NCBI GenBank assembly: GCA_009746045.1 | Contig: RPFO01000022.1 | Location: forward strand, 4,181,094-4,245,093 | DNA length: 64,000 nucleotides | Reading direction: 5' to 3' | Source: Mesostigma viride | Lineage: Eukaryota; Streptophyta; Mesostigmatophyceae; Mesostigmatales; Mesostigmataceae | Shown: positions 50,314 through 62,400 of the stretch, in pieces | Layout: each line of letters opens with the position of its first letter | Numbering within the stretch: the first letter of the stretch is position 1 | The notes under the pieces: generated by a model | What the model saw: the letters and a program-made list of their open reading frames with translations, nothing else | Databases searched by the model: none | Told to the model about the DNA's origin: nothing | Made by a program: the position numbers and the translations under genes

Positions 50314-53300
50314 GGATATGTGTGTGCAGTTGCCCCTTGCGTGCGCGGTGTATGTACGTGTGTGTGCAGCCGCCCCGTGGTTGCGCGGTGTATGTACATG
50401 TGTGTGCAGTTGCCCCTTGCGTGCGCGGTGTATGTACGTGTGTGTGCAGCCGCCCCTTGCGTGCGCGGTGTAGGTACGTGTGTGTGCAGCCGCCCCAAGC
50501 GTGCGCGGTGTGTGTACATGTGTGTGCAGTTGCCCCTTGCGTGCGCGGTGTGTGTACGTGTGTGTGCAGCCGCCCCTTGCGTGCGCGGTGGATGTACGTG
50601 TGTGTGCATGCCGGCAATTGCGTGCATGGTGTGTGTACGTGTGTGTGCAGCCGCCCCTTGCGTGCGCGGTGTGTGTACGTGTGTGTGCACTCGCCCCTTG
50701 CGTGCGCGGTGGATGTACATGTGTGTGCAGCCGCCCCTTGCGTGCATGGTGTATGTACATGTGTGTGCAGCCGCCCCTTGCGTGCGCGGTGGATGTACAT
50801 GTGTGTGCAGCCGAACCTTGCGTGCATGGTGTGTGTACCTGTGCGTGAAGTCGCTCCTTGCGTGCATGGTGTGTGTACGTGTGTGTGCAGCCGCCCCTTG
50901 CGTGCATGGTGTATGTACATGTGAGTGCCGTTGCCCCTTGCGTGCGCGGTGTATGTACGTGTGTGTGCAGCCGTCCCTTAATTGCGTGCGCGGTGTGTGT
51001 ACGTGTGTGTGCACTCGCCCCTTGCGTGCGCGGTGTATGTACGTGTGTGCAGCCGCCCCTTGCGTGCGCGGTGTATGCCAGTGTGTGTGCATGCCGGCCC
51101 TTGCGTGCAAGGTGTGTGTAAGTGTGTGTGCAGCCCCTTGCGTGCATGGTGTATGTACGTGTGTGTGCAGCTCACCCTTGCGTGCGCGGTGTGTGTACGT
51201 GTGTGTGCAGCCGCCCCGTGGTTGCGCGGTGTATGTACATGTGTGTGCAGTTGCCCCTTGCGTGCGCGGTGTATGTACGTGTGTGTGCAGCCGCCCCTTG
51301 CGTGCGCGGTGTAGGTACGTGTGTGTGCAGCCGCCCCAAGCGTGCGCGGTGTGTGTACATGTGTGTGCAGTTGCCCCTTGCGTGCGCGGTGTATGTACGT
51401 GTGTGTGCAGCCGCCCCGTGGTTGCGCGGTGTATGTACATGTGTGTGCAGTTGCCCCTTGCGTGCGCGGTGTATGTACGTGTGTGTGCAGCCGCCCCTTG
51501 CGTGCGCGGTGTAGGTACGTGTGTGTGCAGCCGCCCCAAGCGTGCGCGGTGTGTGTACATGTGTGTGCAGTTGCCCCTTGCGTGCGCGGTGTGTGTACGT
51601 GTGTGTGCAGCCGCCCCTTGCGTGCGCGGTGGATGTACGTGTGTGTGCAGTTGCCCCTTGCGTGCGCGGTGGATGTACGTGTGTGTGCAGCCGGCCCTTG
51701 CGTGCGCGGTGTGTGTACATGTGAGTGCAGCTGCCCCAAGCGTGCGCGGTGTGTGTACATGTGTGTGCAGTTGCCCCTTGCGTGCGCGGTGGATGTACGT
51801 GTGTGTGCAGCCGCCCCTTGCGTGCGCGGTGTAGGTACGTGTGTGTGCAGCCGCCCCAAGCGTGCGCGGTGTGTGTACGTGTGTGTGCAGTTGCCCCTTC
51901 CGTGCGCGGTGTGTGTACATGTGTGTGCAGTTGCCCCTTGCGTGCGCGGTGTATGTACATGTGTGTGCAGTTGCCCCTTGCGTGCGCGGTGTATGTACGT
52001 GTGTGTGCAGCCGCCCCTTGCGTGCGCGGTGTAGGTACGTGTGTGTGCAGCCGCCCCAAGCGTGCGCGGTGTGTGTACATGTGTGTGCAGTTGCCCCTTG
52101 CGTGCGCGGTGTGTGTACGTGTGTGTGCAGCCGCCCCTTGCGTGCGCGGTGGATGTACGTGTGTGTGCAGTTGCCCCTTGCGTGCGCGGTGGATGTACGT
52201 GTGTGTGCAGCCGCCCCTTGCGTGCGCGGTGTGTGTACATGTGAGTGCAGCTGCCCCAAGCGTGCGCGGTGTGTGTACATGTGTGTGCAGTTGCCCCTTG
52301 CGTGCGCGGTGGATGTACGTGTGTGTGCAGCCGCCCCTTGCGTGCGCGGTGTAGGTACGTGTGTGTGCAGCCGCCCCAAGCGTGCGCGGTGTGTGTACGT
52401 GTGTGTGCAGTTGCCCCTTGCGTGCGCGGTGTGTGTACATGTGTGTGCAGTTGCCCCTTGCGTGCGCGGTGTATGTACGTGTGTGTGCAGCCGGCCCTTG
52501 CGTGCGCGGTGTGTGTACATGTGAGTGCAGCTGCCCCAAGCGTGCGCGGTGTGTGTACATGTGTGTGCAGTTGCCCCTTGCGTGCGCGGTGGATGTACGT
52601 GTGTGTGCATGCCGGCAATTGCGTGCATGGTGTGTGTACGTGTGTGTGCAGCCGCCCCTTGCGTGCGCGGTGTGTGTACGTGTGTGTGCAGCCGGCCCTT
52701 GCGTGCGCGGTGTGTGTACATGTGAGTGCAGCTGCCCCAAGCGTGCGCGGTGTGTGTACGTGTGTGTGCAGCCGGCCCTTGCGTGCGCGGTGGATGTACA
52801 TGTGTGTGCAGTCGCCCCTTGCGTGCGCGGTGTGTGTACATGTGTGTGCAGCAGCCCCTTGCGTGCGCGGTGTATGTACGTGTGTGTGCAGCCGCCCCTT
52901 GCGTGCTTTGTGTGTGTACATGTGTGTGCATCCTTGTCCTTGCGTGCATGGTGTATGTACATGTGTGTGCAGCCGGCCCTTGCGTGCGCGGTGGATGTAC
53001 ATGTGCGGGCAGTTGCCCCTTGCGTGCGCGGTGTATGTACGTGTGTGTGCAGCCGTCCCTTGCGTGCGCGGTGTATGTACGTGTGTGTGCAGCCGCCCCT
53101 TGCGTGCATGGTGAGTGTAAGTGTGTGTGCAGCAGCCCCTTGCGTGCGCAGTGTATGTACGTGTGTGTGCAGCCGCCCCTTGCGTGCGCGGTGTGTGTAT
53201 ACTGTGTGTGCATGCCGGCCCTTGCGTGCATGGTGTGTGTACGTGTGTGTGCAGCCGCCCCTTACATGGGCGGTGTATGTACGTGTGTGTGCATGCCGGC

Positions 53301-56300
53301 CCTTGCGTGCGCGGTGTATGTACGTGTTAATGCAGCCGCCCCTTGCGTGCGCAGTGTATGTCCATGTGTGGGCAGTTTCCCCTTGCGTGCGCGGTGTATG
53401 TACGTGTGTGTGCAGCCGGCCCTTGCGTGCGCGGTGTGTGTACATGTGTGTGCAGTTGCCCCTTGCGTGCGCGGTGTATGTAAGTGTGTGTGCAGCCGGC
53501 CCTTGCGTGCGCGGTGTGTGTACATGTGAGTGCAGCTGCCCCAAGCGTGCGCGGTGTGTGTACATGTGTGTGCAGTTGCCCCTTGCGTGCGCGGTGGATG
53601 TACGTGTGTGTGCATGCCGGCAATTGCGTGCATGGTGTGTGTACGTGTGTGTGCAGCCGCCCCTTGCGTGCGCGGTGTATGCCAGTGTGTGTGCATGCCG
53701 GCCCTTGCGTGCAAGGTGTGTGTAAGTGTGTGTGCAGCCCCTTGCGTGCATGGTGTATGTACGTGTGTGTGCAGCTGCCCCTTGCGTGCGCGGTGTGTGT
53801 ACGTGTGTGTGCAGCCGCCCCGTGGTTGCGCGGTGTATGTACATGTGTGTGCAGTTGCCCCTTGCGTGCGCGGTGTATGTACGTGTGTGTGCAGCCGCCC
53901 CTTGCGTGCGCGGTGTAGGTACGTGTGTGTGCAGCCGCCCCAAGCGTGCGCGGTGTGTGTACATGTGTGTGCAGTTGCCCCTTGCGTGCGCGGTGTATGT
54001 ACGTGTGTGTGCAGCCGCCCCGTGGTTGCGCGGTGTATGTACATGTGTGTGCAGTTGCCCCTTGCGTGCGCGGTGTATGTACGTGTGTGTGCAGCCGCCC
54101 CTTGCGTGCGCGGTGTAGGTACGTGTGTGTGCAGCCGCCCCAAGCGTGCGCGGTGTGTGTACATGTGTGTGCAGTTGCCCCTTGCGTGCGCGGTGTGTGT
54201 ACGTGTGTGTGCAGCCGCCCCTTGCGTGCGCGGTGGATGTACGTGTGTGTGCATGCCGGCAATTGCGTGCATGGTGTGTGTACGTGTGTGTGCAGCCGCC
54301 CCTTGCGTGCGCGGTGTGTGTACGTGTGTGTGCACTCGCCCCTTGCGTGCGCGGTGGATGTACATGTGTGTGCAGCCGCCCCTTGCGTGCATGGTGTATG
54401 TACATGTGTGTGCAGCCGCCCCTTGCGTGCGCGGTGGATGTACATGTGTGTGCAGCCGAACCTTGCGTGCATGGTGTGTGTACCTGTGCGTGAAGTCGCT
54501 CCTTGCGTGCATGGTGTGTGTACGTGTGTGTGCAGCCGCCCCTTGCGTGCATGGTGTATGTACATGTGAGTGCCGTTGCCCCTTGCGTGCGCGGTGTATG
54601 TACGTGTGTGTGCAGCCGTCCCTTAATTGCGTGCGCGGTGTGTGTACGTGTGTGTGCACTCGCCCCTTGCGTGCGCGGTGTATGTACGTGTGTGCAGCCG
54701 CCCCTTGCGTGCGCGGTGTATGCCAGTGTGTGTGCATGCCGGCCCTTGCGTGCAAGGTGTGTGTAAGTGTGTGTGCAGCCCCTTGCGTGCATGGTGTATG
54801 TACGTGTGTGTGCAGCTCACCCTTGCGTGCGCGGTGTGTGTACGTGTGTGTGCAGCCGCCCCGTGGTTGCGCGGTGTATGTACATGTGTGTGCAGTTGCC
54901 CCTTGCGTGCGCGGTGTATGTACGTGTGTGTGCAGCCGCCCCTTGCGTGCGCGGTGTAGGTACGTGTGTGTGCAGCCGCCCCAAGCGTGCGCGGTGTGTG
55001 TACATGTGTGTGCAGTTGCCCCTTGCGTGCGCGGTGTATGTACGTGTGTGTGCAGCCGCCCCGTGGTTGCGCGGTGTATGTACATGTGTGTGCAGTTGCC
55101 CCTTGCGTGCGCGGTGTATGTACGTGTGTGTGCAGCCGCCCCTTGCGTGCGCGGTGTAGGTACGTGTGTGTGCAGCCGCCCCAAGCGTGCGCGGTGTGTG
55201 TACATGTGTGTGCAGTTGCCCCTTGCGTGCGCGGTGTGTGTACGTGTGTGTGCAGCCGCCCCTTGCGTGCGCGGTGGATGTACGTGTGTGTGCAGTTGCC
55301 CCTTGCGTGCGCGGTGGATGTACGTGTGTGTGCAGCCGGCCCTTGCGTGCGCGGTGTGTGTACATGTGAGTGCAGCTGCCCCAAGCGTGCGCGGTGTGTG
55401 TACATGTGTGTGCAGTTGCCCCTTGCGTGCGCGGTGGATGTACGTGTGTGTGCAGCCGCCCCTTGCGTGCGCGGTGTAGGTACGTGTGTGTGCAGCCGCC
55501 CCAAGCGTGCGCGGTGTGTGTACGTGTGTGTGCAGTTGCCCCTTCCGTGCGCGGTGTGTGTACATGTGTGTGCAGTTGCCCCTTGCGTGCGCGGTGTATG
55601 TACATGTGTGTGCAGTTGCCCCTTGCGTGCGCGGTGTATGTACGTGTGTGTGCAGCCGCCCCTTGCGTGCGCGGTGTAGGTACGTGTGTGTGCAGCCGCC
55701 CCAAGCGTGCGCGGTGTGTGTACATGTGTGTGCAGTTGCCCCTTGCGTGCGCGGTGTGTGTACGTGTGTGTGCAGCCGCCCCTTGCGTGCGCGGTGGATG
55801 TACGTGTGTGTGCAGTTGCCCCTTGCGTGCGCGGTGGATGTACGTGTGTGTGCAGCCGCCCCTTGCGTGCGCGGTGTGTGTACATGTGAGTGCAGCTGCC
55901 CCAAGCGTGCGCGGTGTGTGTACATGTGTGTGCAGTTGCCCCTTGCGTGCGCGGTGGATGTACGTGTGTGTGCAGCCGCCCCTTGCGTGCGCGGTGTAGG
56001 TACGTGTGTGTGCAGCCGCCCCAAGCGTGCGCGGTGTGTGTACGTGTGTGTGCAGTTGCCCCTTGCGTGCGCGGTGTGTGTACATGTGTGTGCAGTTGCC
56101 CCTTGCGTGCGCGGTGTATGTACGTGTGTGTGCAGCCGGCCCTTGCGTGCGCGGTGTGTGTACATGTGAGTGCAGCTGCCCCAAGCGTGCGCGGTGTGTG
56201 TACATGTGTGTGCAGTTGCCCCTTGCGTGCGCGGTGGATGTACGTGTGTGTGCATGCCGGCAATTGCGTGCATGGTGTGTGTACGTGTGTGTGCAGCCGC

Positions 56301-57397
56301 CCCTTGCGTGCGCGGTGTGTGTACGTGTGTGTGCAGCCGGCCCTTGCGTGCGCGGTGTGTGTACATGTGAGTGCAGCTGCCCCAAGCGTGCGCGGTGTGT
56401 GTACGTGTGTGTGCAGCCGGCCCTTGCGTGCGCGGTGGATGTACATGTGTGTGCAGTCGCCCCTTGCGTGCGCGGTGTGTGTACATGTGTGTGCAGCAGC
56501 CCCTTGCGTGCGCGGTGTATGTACGTGTGTGTGCAGCCGCCCCTTGCGTGCTTTGTGTGTGTACATGTGTGTGCATCCTTGTCCTTGCGTGCATGGTGTA
56601 TGTACATGTGTGTGCAGCCGGCCCTTGCGTGCGCGGTGGATGTACATGTGCGGGCAGTTGCCCCTTGCGTGCGCGGTGTATGTACGTGTGTGTGCAGCCG
56701 TCCCTTGCGTGCGCGGTGTATGTACGTGTGTGTGCAGCCGCCCCTTGCGTGCATGGTGAGTGTAAGTGTGTGTGCAGCAGCCCCTTGCGTGCGCAGTGTA
56801 TGTACGTGTGTGTGCAGCCGCCCCTTGCGTGCGCGGTGTGTGTATACTGTGTGTGCATGCCGGCCCTTGCGTGCATGGTGTGTGTACGTGTGTGTGCAGC
56901 CGCCCCTTACATGGGCGGTGTATGTACGTGTGTGTGCATGCCGGCCCTTGCGTGCGCGGTGTATGTACGTGTTAATGCAGCCGCCCCTTGCGTGCGCAGT
57001 GTATGTCCATGTGTGGGCAGTTTCCCCTTGCGTGCGCGGTGTATGTACGTGTGTGTGCAGCCGGCCCTTGCGTGCGCGGTGTGTGTACATGTGTGTGCAG
57101 TTGCCCCTTGCGTGCGCGGTGTATGTAAGTGTGTGTGCAGCCGGCCCTTGCGTGCGCGGTGTGTGTACATGTGAGTGCAGCTGCCCCAAGCGTGCGCGGT
57201 GTGTGTACATGTGTGTGCAGTTGCCCCTTGCGTGCGCGGTGGATGTACGTGTGTGTGCATGCCGGCAATTGCGTGCATGGTGTGTGTACGTGTGTGTGCA
57301 GCCGCCCCTTGCGTGCGCGGTGTATGCCAGTGTGTGTGCAGCCGCCCCAAGCGTGCGCGGTGTGTGTACATGTGTGTGCAGTTGCCCCTTGCGTGCA
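50314..57397. repeat. 40 bp satellite, block 2 (about 177 monomers) with 3,645 bp higher-order repeat
   Basis: Landmark monomers recur at fixed distance: GTGCTTTGTGTGTG at ~52904 and ~56549, and the CGTGCAAGGTGTGTGTAA monomer at ~51107 and ~54752, in each case 3,645 bp apart (about 91 monomers). The two higher-order copies look almost identical over their length. Confidence 0.95.
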
Positions 57398-57947
57398 TCC
57401 AATTGCTGCTTTAGTTCCATTGGAGTGAGGGGCTGCCAGAGAAACATGTTTATTACAAATGCGTGTTAGGCACACGTCCAAGCCATTAGCTAACCTAAGA
57501 ATCTGCAGTTTCTAAGCTAACTAGGCCACACAACAAGGGCCGAAACATCATACCAGTCATGAGGACCTGGGCCAGTCAAGAGGACCTGGGCTTTGTAACA
57601 TCCGTCTGGCAGCAAGGGTGGGTGGGTGGGAGCTGCAAAGAGGAGTGGTTGTTGCCCCGCCACAACCCTAAGTATCCACCGTCTACCTAGTCGTAGGTGG
57701 GGTGACGGACGCCAGCCCACTGACCAACAGGCCAGTGGCGCCGCGCCGTCCCCGGTCCACAGGACTGCCCCGGGTCCACAACACAAATTGGACCCGGTCC
57801 ACAGTACCGTCCCCGGTACCCCCCCCCCACAACACCGTACCCCCCCCCCTAGTACTGGCTACCTAGTCAGAAGTGTCTACTGCGGCCTCCCCTCCCCCTT
57901 TGAGACTTCCGCAGGTCATAGATAGAACGAGCGTGAGCTCACAAAAT
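57398..57947. mobile_element. Internally deleted copy of the satellite insertion
   Basis: It consists of segment A (57398-57602, from CCAATTGCTGCTTTAGTTCC to TTTGTAACATCC) joined to segment B (about 57631-57947, from AGCTGCAAAGAGGAGTGG to GTGAGCTCACAAA). Both recur at the ends of the longer copy next to it, so its centre is deleted. Confidence 0.8.
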
Positions 57948-59410
57948 CCAATTGCTGCTTTAGTTCCATTGGAGTGAGGGGCTGCCAGAGAAACATGTTT
58001 ATTACAAATGCGTGTTAGGCACACGTCCAAGCCATTAGCTAACCTAAGAATCTGCAGTTTCTAAGCTAACTAGGCCACACAACAAGGGCCGAAACATCAT
58101 ACCAGTCATGAGGACCTGGGCCAGTCAAGAGGACCTGGGCTTTGTAACATCCCGCACCCACTACCTGGCCACTTGGCCGCAAGCTGTCGTATGGCCCAGA
58201 CTTCTCGTCGCCCCCCTTGTCCCCTGCCGCTACCAGTGCTTCATTAACCAGGCGGCAATACAAGGGGGAAGCCAATAGTATCCCCGTAGGGACCCCCCCA
58301 CTGCGGGGGGGTTCTCACCCATGTGGGCACTGCCCTCGGCAGCCACCCCTGCAGGCTCGGCAATTCTTTGTACACCTTTCTTCACAGGCATAGCACCCCC
58401 GGCACCCCAATGACGCAGCTGCGTCTGGGATCCGCTATCGCCCCGCCCTAACATCCTTCCCCTTCCCCGATATGCACCGTCAGTCCCAACAACTCGTCCC
58501 CGCTTAAATTACGCGGCAACGACCCCGCCCTGGCCGCTGGCCGCCGGCCGCTGTCGCCTCGCTTGTCACGAGGAAATGTTAGGCTGTTTAGGGTGCTGCC
58601 CCCCCTGGCGCTGGGGCTGCAGCCACCCCGCTCCTATGCTGGCCTGGGGGCTCGATTCCCCCTTCTTCCCATGCTCGTATAGCGCGCTCATGCACTATTC
58701 TTGACGATATTCATTAACCAGGCCCAGCACATACGATACACAACGAACTTGCCTGCGGCGTATTCCCCCTCCGCCTGTAGCTGTTGCCACCCTAGCACCA
58801 CGACTGCCCCGCTTTAGTTGTCCGATCAAGAGTCACTCCCGCGTCTATCCAGACCCCTCCCGCGAGCCCGGGGTGGCGAGTACAACGCAGCAGAAATAAA
58901 ACAATCTGGCACTGGCAGCTACCGCCTGCACTTCGAACGGCAAGTTTCTTGGGGTGCTGCCGACCCCCGTCGCGCAGCCGTCATAACCTTAAATTATCCA
59001 GGCCCCCGAATGATAATTCGGAGGCCGGTAGCTGTGATTTACATTCGGCACCGCCATAGCAGTGCACACACGCCGTCAGTGGGCCGTCGACACAGCTGCA
59101 AAGAGGAGTGGTTGTTGCCCCGCCACAACCCTAAGTATCCACCGTCTACCTAGTCGTAGGTGGGGTGACGGACGCCAGCCCACTGACCAACAGGCCAGTG
59201 GCGCCGCGCCGTCCCCGGTCCACAGGACTGCCCCGGGTCCACAACACAAATTGGACCCGGTCCACAGTACCGTCCCCGGTACCCCCCCCCCCACAACACC
59301 GTACCCCCCCCCCCTAGTACTGGCTACCTAGTCAGAAGTGTCTACTGCGGCCTCCCCTCCCCCTTTGAGACTTCCGCAGGTCATAGATAGAACGAGCGTG
59401 AGCTCACAAA
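57948..59410. mobile_element. Longer copy of the satellite insertion (A-U-B)
   Basis: A at 57948-58151, a unique centre 58152-59091 and B at 59092-59410. No terminal inverted repeats or LTRs. B has C-tracts and GTCC(A/C)CAG.. GGTCCACA repeats. On the minus strand 58275-58066 encodes YCRLVNEALVAAGDKGGD and ends LLTGPGPHDWYDVSAL, then a stop in A; this looks like the 3' end of a gene, but the rest of the centre has no long frame. Family not recognised. Confidence 0.7.
58066..58275 (-). pseudogene. Possible 3' end of a coding region in the insertion, unknown family
   Basis: 69 codons, closing with a stop in segment A. Segment GPYDSLRPSGQVVGAG and the end YKAQVLLTGPGPHDWYDV look protein-like. 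The same end, without upstream part, is at 57517-57600. No match recognised. Confidence 0.3.
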
Positions 59411-62400
59411 GCGGTGTGTGTACGTGTGTGTGCAGCCGCCCCTTGCGTGCGCGGTGGATGTACGTGTGTGTGCATGCCGGCAATTGCGTGCATGGTGTGT
59501 GTACGTGTGTGTGCAGCCGCCCCTTGCGTGCGCGGTGTATGCCAGTGTGTGTGCATGCCGGCCCTTGCGTGCAAGGTGTGTGTAAGTGTGTGTGCAGCCC
59601 CTTGCGTGCATGGTGTATGTACGTGTGTGTGCAGCTGCCCCTTGCGTGCGCGGTGTGTGTACGTGTGTGTGCAGCCGCCCCGTGGTTGCGCGGTGTATGT
59701 ACATGTGTGTGCAGTTGCCCCTTGCGTGCGCGGTGTATGTACGTGTGTGTGCAGCCGCCCCTTGCGTGCGCGGTGTAGGTACGTGTGTGTGCAGCCGCCC
59801 CAAGCGTGCGCGGTGTGTGTACATGTGTGTGCAGTTGCCCCTTGCGTGCGCGGTGTATGTACGTGTGTGTGCAGCCGCCCCGTGGTTGCGCGGTGTATGT
59901 ACATGTGTGTGCAGTTGCCCCTTGCGTGCGCGGTGTATGTACGTGTGTGTGCAGCCGCCCCTTGCGTGCGCGGTGTAGGTACGTGTGTGTGCAGCCGCCC
60001 CAAGCGTGCGCGGTGTGTGTACATGTGTGTGCAGTTGCCCCTTGCGTGCGCGGTGTGTGTACGTGTGTGTGCAGCCGCCCCTTGCGTGCGCGGTGGATGT
60101 ACGTGTGTGTGCATGCCGGCAATTGCGTGCATGGTGTGTGTACGTGTGTGTGCAGCCGCCCCTTGCGTGCGCGGTGTGTGTACGTGTGTGTGCACTCGCC
60201 CCTTGCGTGCGCGGTGGATGTACATGTGTGTGCAGCCGCCCCTTGCGTGCATGGTGTATGTACATGTGTGTGCAGCCGCCCCTTGCGTGCGCGGTGGATG
60301 TACATGTGTGTGCAGCCGAACCTTGCGTGCATGGTGTGTGTACCTGTGCGTGAAGTCGCTCCTTGCGTGCATGGTGTGTGTACGTGTGTGTGCAGCCGCC
60401 CCTTGCGTGCATGGTGTATGTACATGTGAGTGCCGTTGCCCCTTGCGTGCGCGGTGTATGTACGTGTGTGTGCAGCCGTCCCTTAATTGCGTGCGCGGTG
60501 TGTGTACGTGTGTGTGCACTCGCCCCTTGCGTGCGCGGTGTATGTACGTGTGTGCAGCCGCCCCTTGCGTGCGCGGTGTATGCCAGTGTGTGTGCATGCC
60601 GGCCCTTGCGTGCAAGGTGTGTGTAAGTGTGTGTGCAGCCCCTTGCGTGCATGGTGTATGTACGTGTGTGTGCAGCTCACCCTTGCGTGCGCGGTGTGTG
60701 TACGTGTGTGTGCAGTTGCCCCTTGCGTGCGCGGTGTATGTACGTGTGTGTGCAGCCGCCCCGTGGTTGCGCGGTGTATGTACATGTGTGTGCAGTTGCC
60801 CCTTGCGTGCGCGGTGTATGTACGTGTGTGTGCAGCCGCCCCTTGCGTGCGCGGTGTAGGTACGTGTGTGTGCAGCCGCCCCAAGCGTGCGCGGTGTGTG
60901 TACATGTGTGTGCAGTTGCCCCTTGCGTGCGCGGTGTGTGTACGTGTGTGTGCAGCCGCCCCTTACATGGGCGGTGTATGTACATGTGTGTGCAGTTGCC
61001 CCTTGCGTGCGCGGTGTATGTACGTGTGTGTGCAGCCGCCCCGTGGTTGCGCGGTGTATGTACATGTGTGTGCAGTTGCCCCTTGCGTGCGCGGTGTATG
61101 TACGTGTGTGTGCAGCCGCCCCTTGCGTGCGCGGTGTAGGTACGTGTGTGTGCAGCCGCCCCAAGCGTGCGCGGTGTGTGTACATGTGTGTGCAGTTGCC
61201 CCTTGCGTGCGCGGTGTGTGTACGTGTGTGTGCAGCCGCCCCTTGCGTGCGCGGTGGATGTACGTGTGTGTGCAGTTGCCCCTTGCGTGCGCGGTGGATG
61301 TACGTGTGTGTGCAGCCGGCCCTTGCGTGCGCGGTGTGTGTACATGTGAGTGCAGCTGCCCCAAGCGTGCGCGGTGTGTGTACATGTGTGTGCAGTTGCC
61401 CCTTGCGTGCGCGGTGGATGTACGTGTGTGTGCAGCCGCCCCTTGCGTGCGCGGTGTAGGTACGTGTGTGTGCAGCCGCCCAAGCGTGCGCGGTGTGTGT
61501 ACGTGTGTGTGCAGTTGCCCCTTCCGTGCGCGGTGTGTGTACATGTGTGTGCAGTTGCCCCTTGCGTGCGCGGTGTATGTACATGTGTGTGCAGTTGCCC
61601 CTTGCGTGCGCGGTGTAGGTACGTGTGTGTGCAGCCGCCCCTTGCGTGCGCGGTGTAGGTACGTGTGTGTGCAGCCGCCCCAAGCGTGCGCGGTGTGTGT
61701 ACATGTGTGTGCAGTTGCCCCTTGCGTGCGCGGTGTGTGTACGTGTGTGTGCAGCCGCCCCTTGCGTGCGCGGTGGATGTACGTGTGTGTGCAGTTGCCC
61801 CTTGCGTGCGCGGTGGATGTACGTGTGTGTGCAGCCGCCCCTTGCGTGCGCGGTGTGTGTACATGTGAGTGCAGCTGCCCCAAGCGTGCGCGGTGTGTGT
61901 ACATGTGTGTGCAGTTGCCCCTTGCGTGCGCGGTGGATGTACGTGTGTGTGCAGCCGCCCCTTGCGTGCGCGGTGTAGGTACGTGTGTGTGCAGCCGCCC
62001 CAAGCGTGCGCGGTGTGTGTACGTGTGTGTGCAGTTGCCCTTGCGTGCGCGGTGTGTGTACATGTGTGTGCAGTTGCCCCTTGCGTGCGCGGTGTATGTA
62101 CGTGTGTGTGCAGCCGGCCCTTGCGTGCGCGGTGTGTGTACATGTGAGTGCAGCTGCCCCAAGCGTGCGCGGTGTGTGTACATGTGTGTGCAGTTGCCCC
62201 TTGCGTGCGCGGTGGATGTACGTGTGTGTGCATGCCGGCAATTGCGTGCATGGTGTGTGTACGTGTGTGTGCAGCCGCCCCTTGCGTGCGCGGTGTGTGT
62301 ACGTGTGTGTGCAGCCGGCCCTTGCGTGCGCGGTGTGTGTACATGTGAGTGCAGCTGCCCCAAGCGTGCGCGGTGTGTGTACGTGTGTGTGCAGCCGGCC

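Noticed and set aside
58600..58680. tRNA-like T-arm (GGGGG CTCGATT CCCCC)
   Set aside because: The upstream 60 nt lack a pairing acceptor strand, D-arm and anticodon arm; a chance stem-loop in C-rich sequence.
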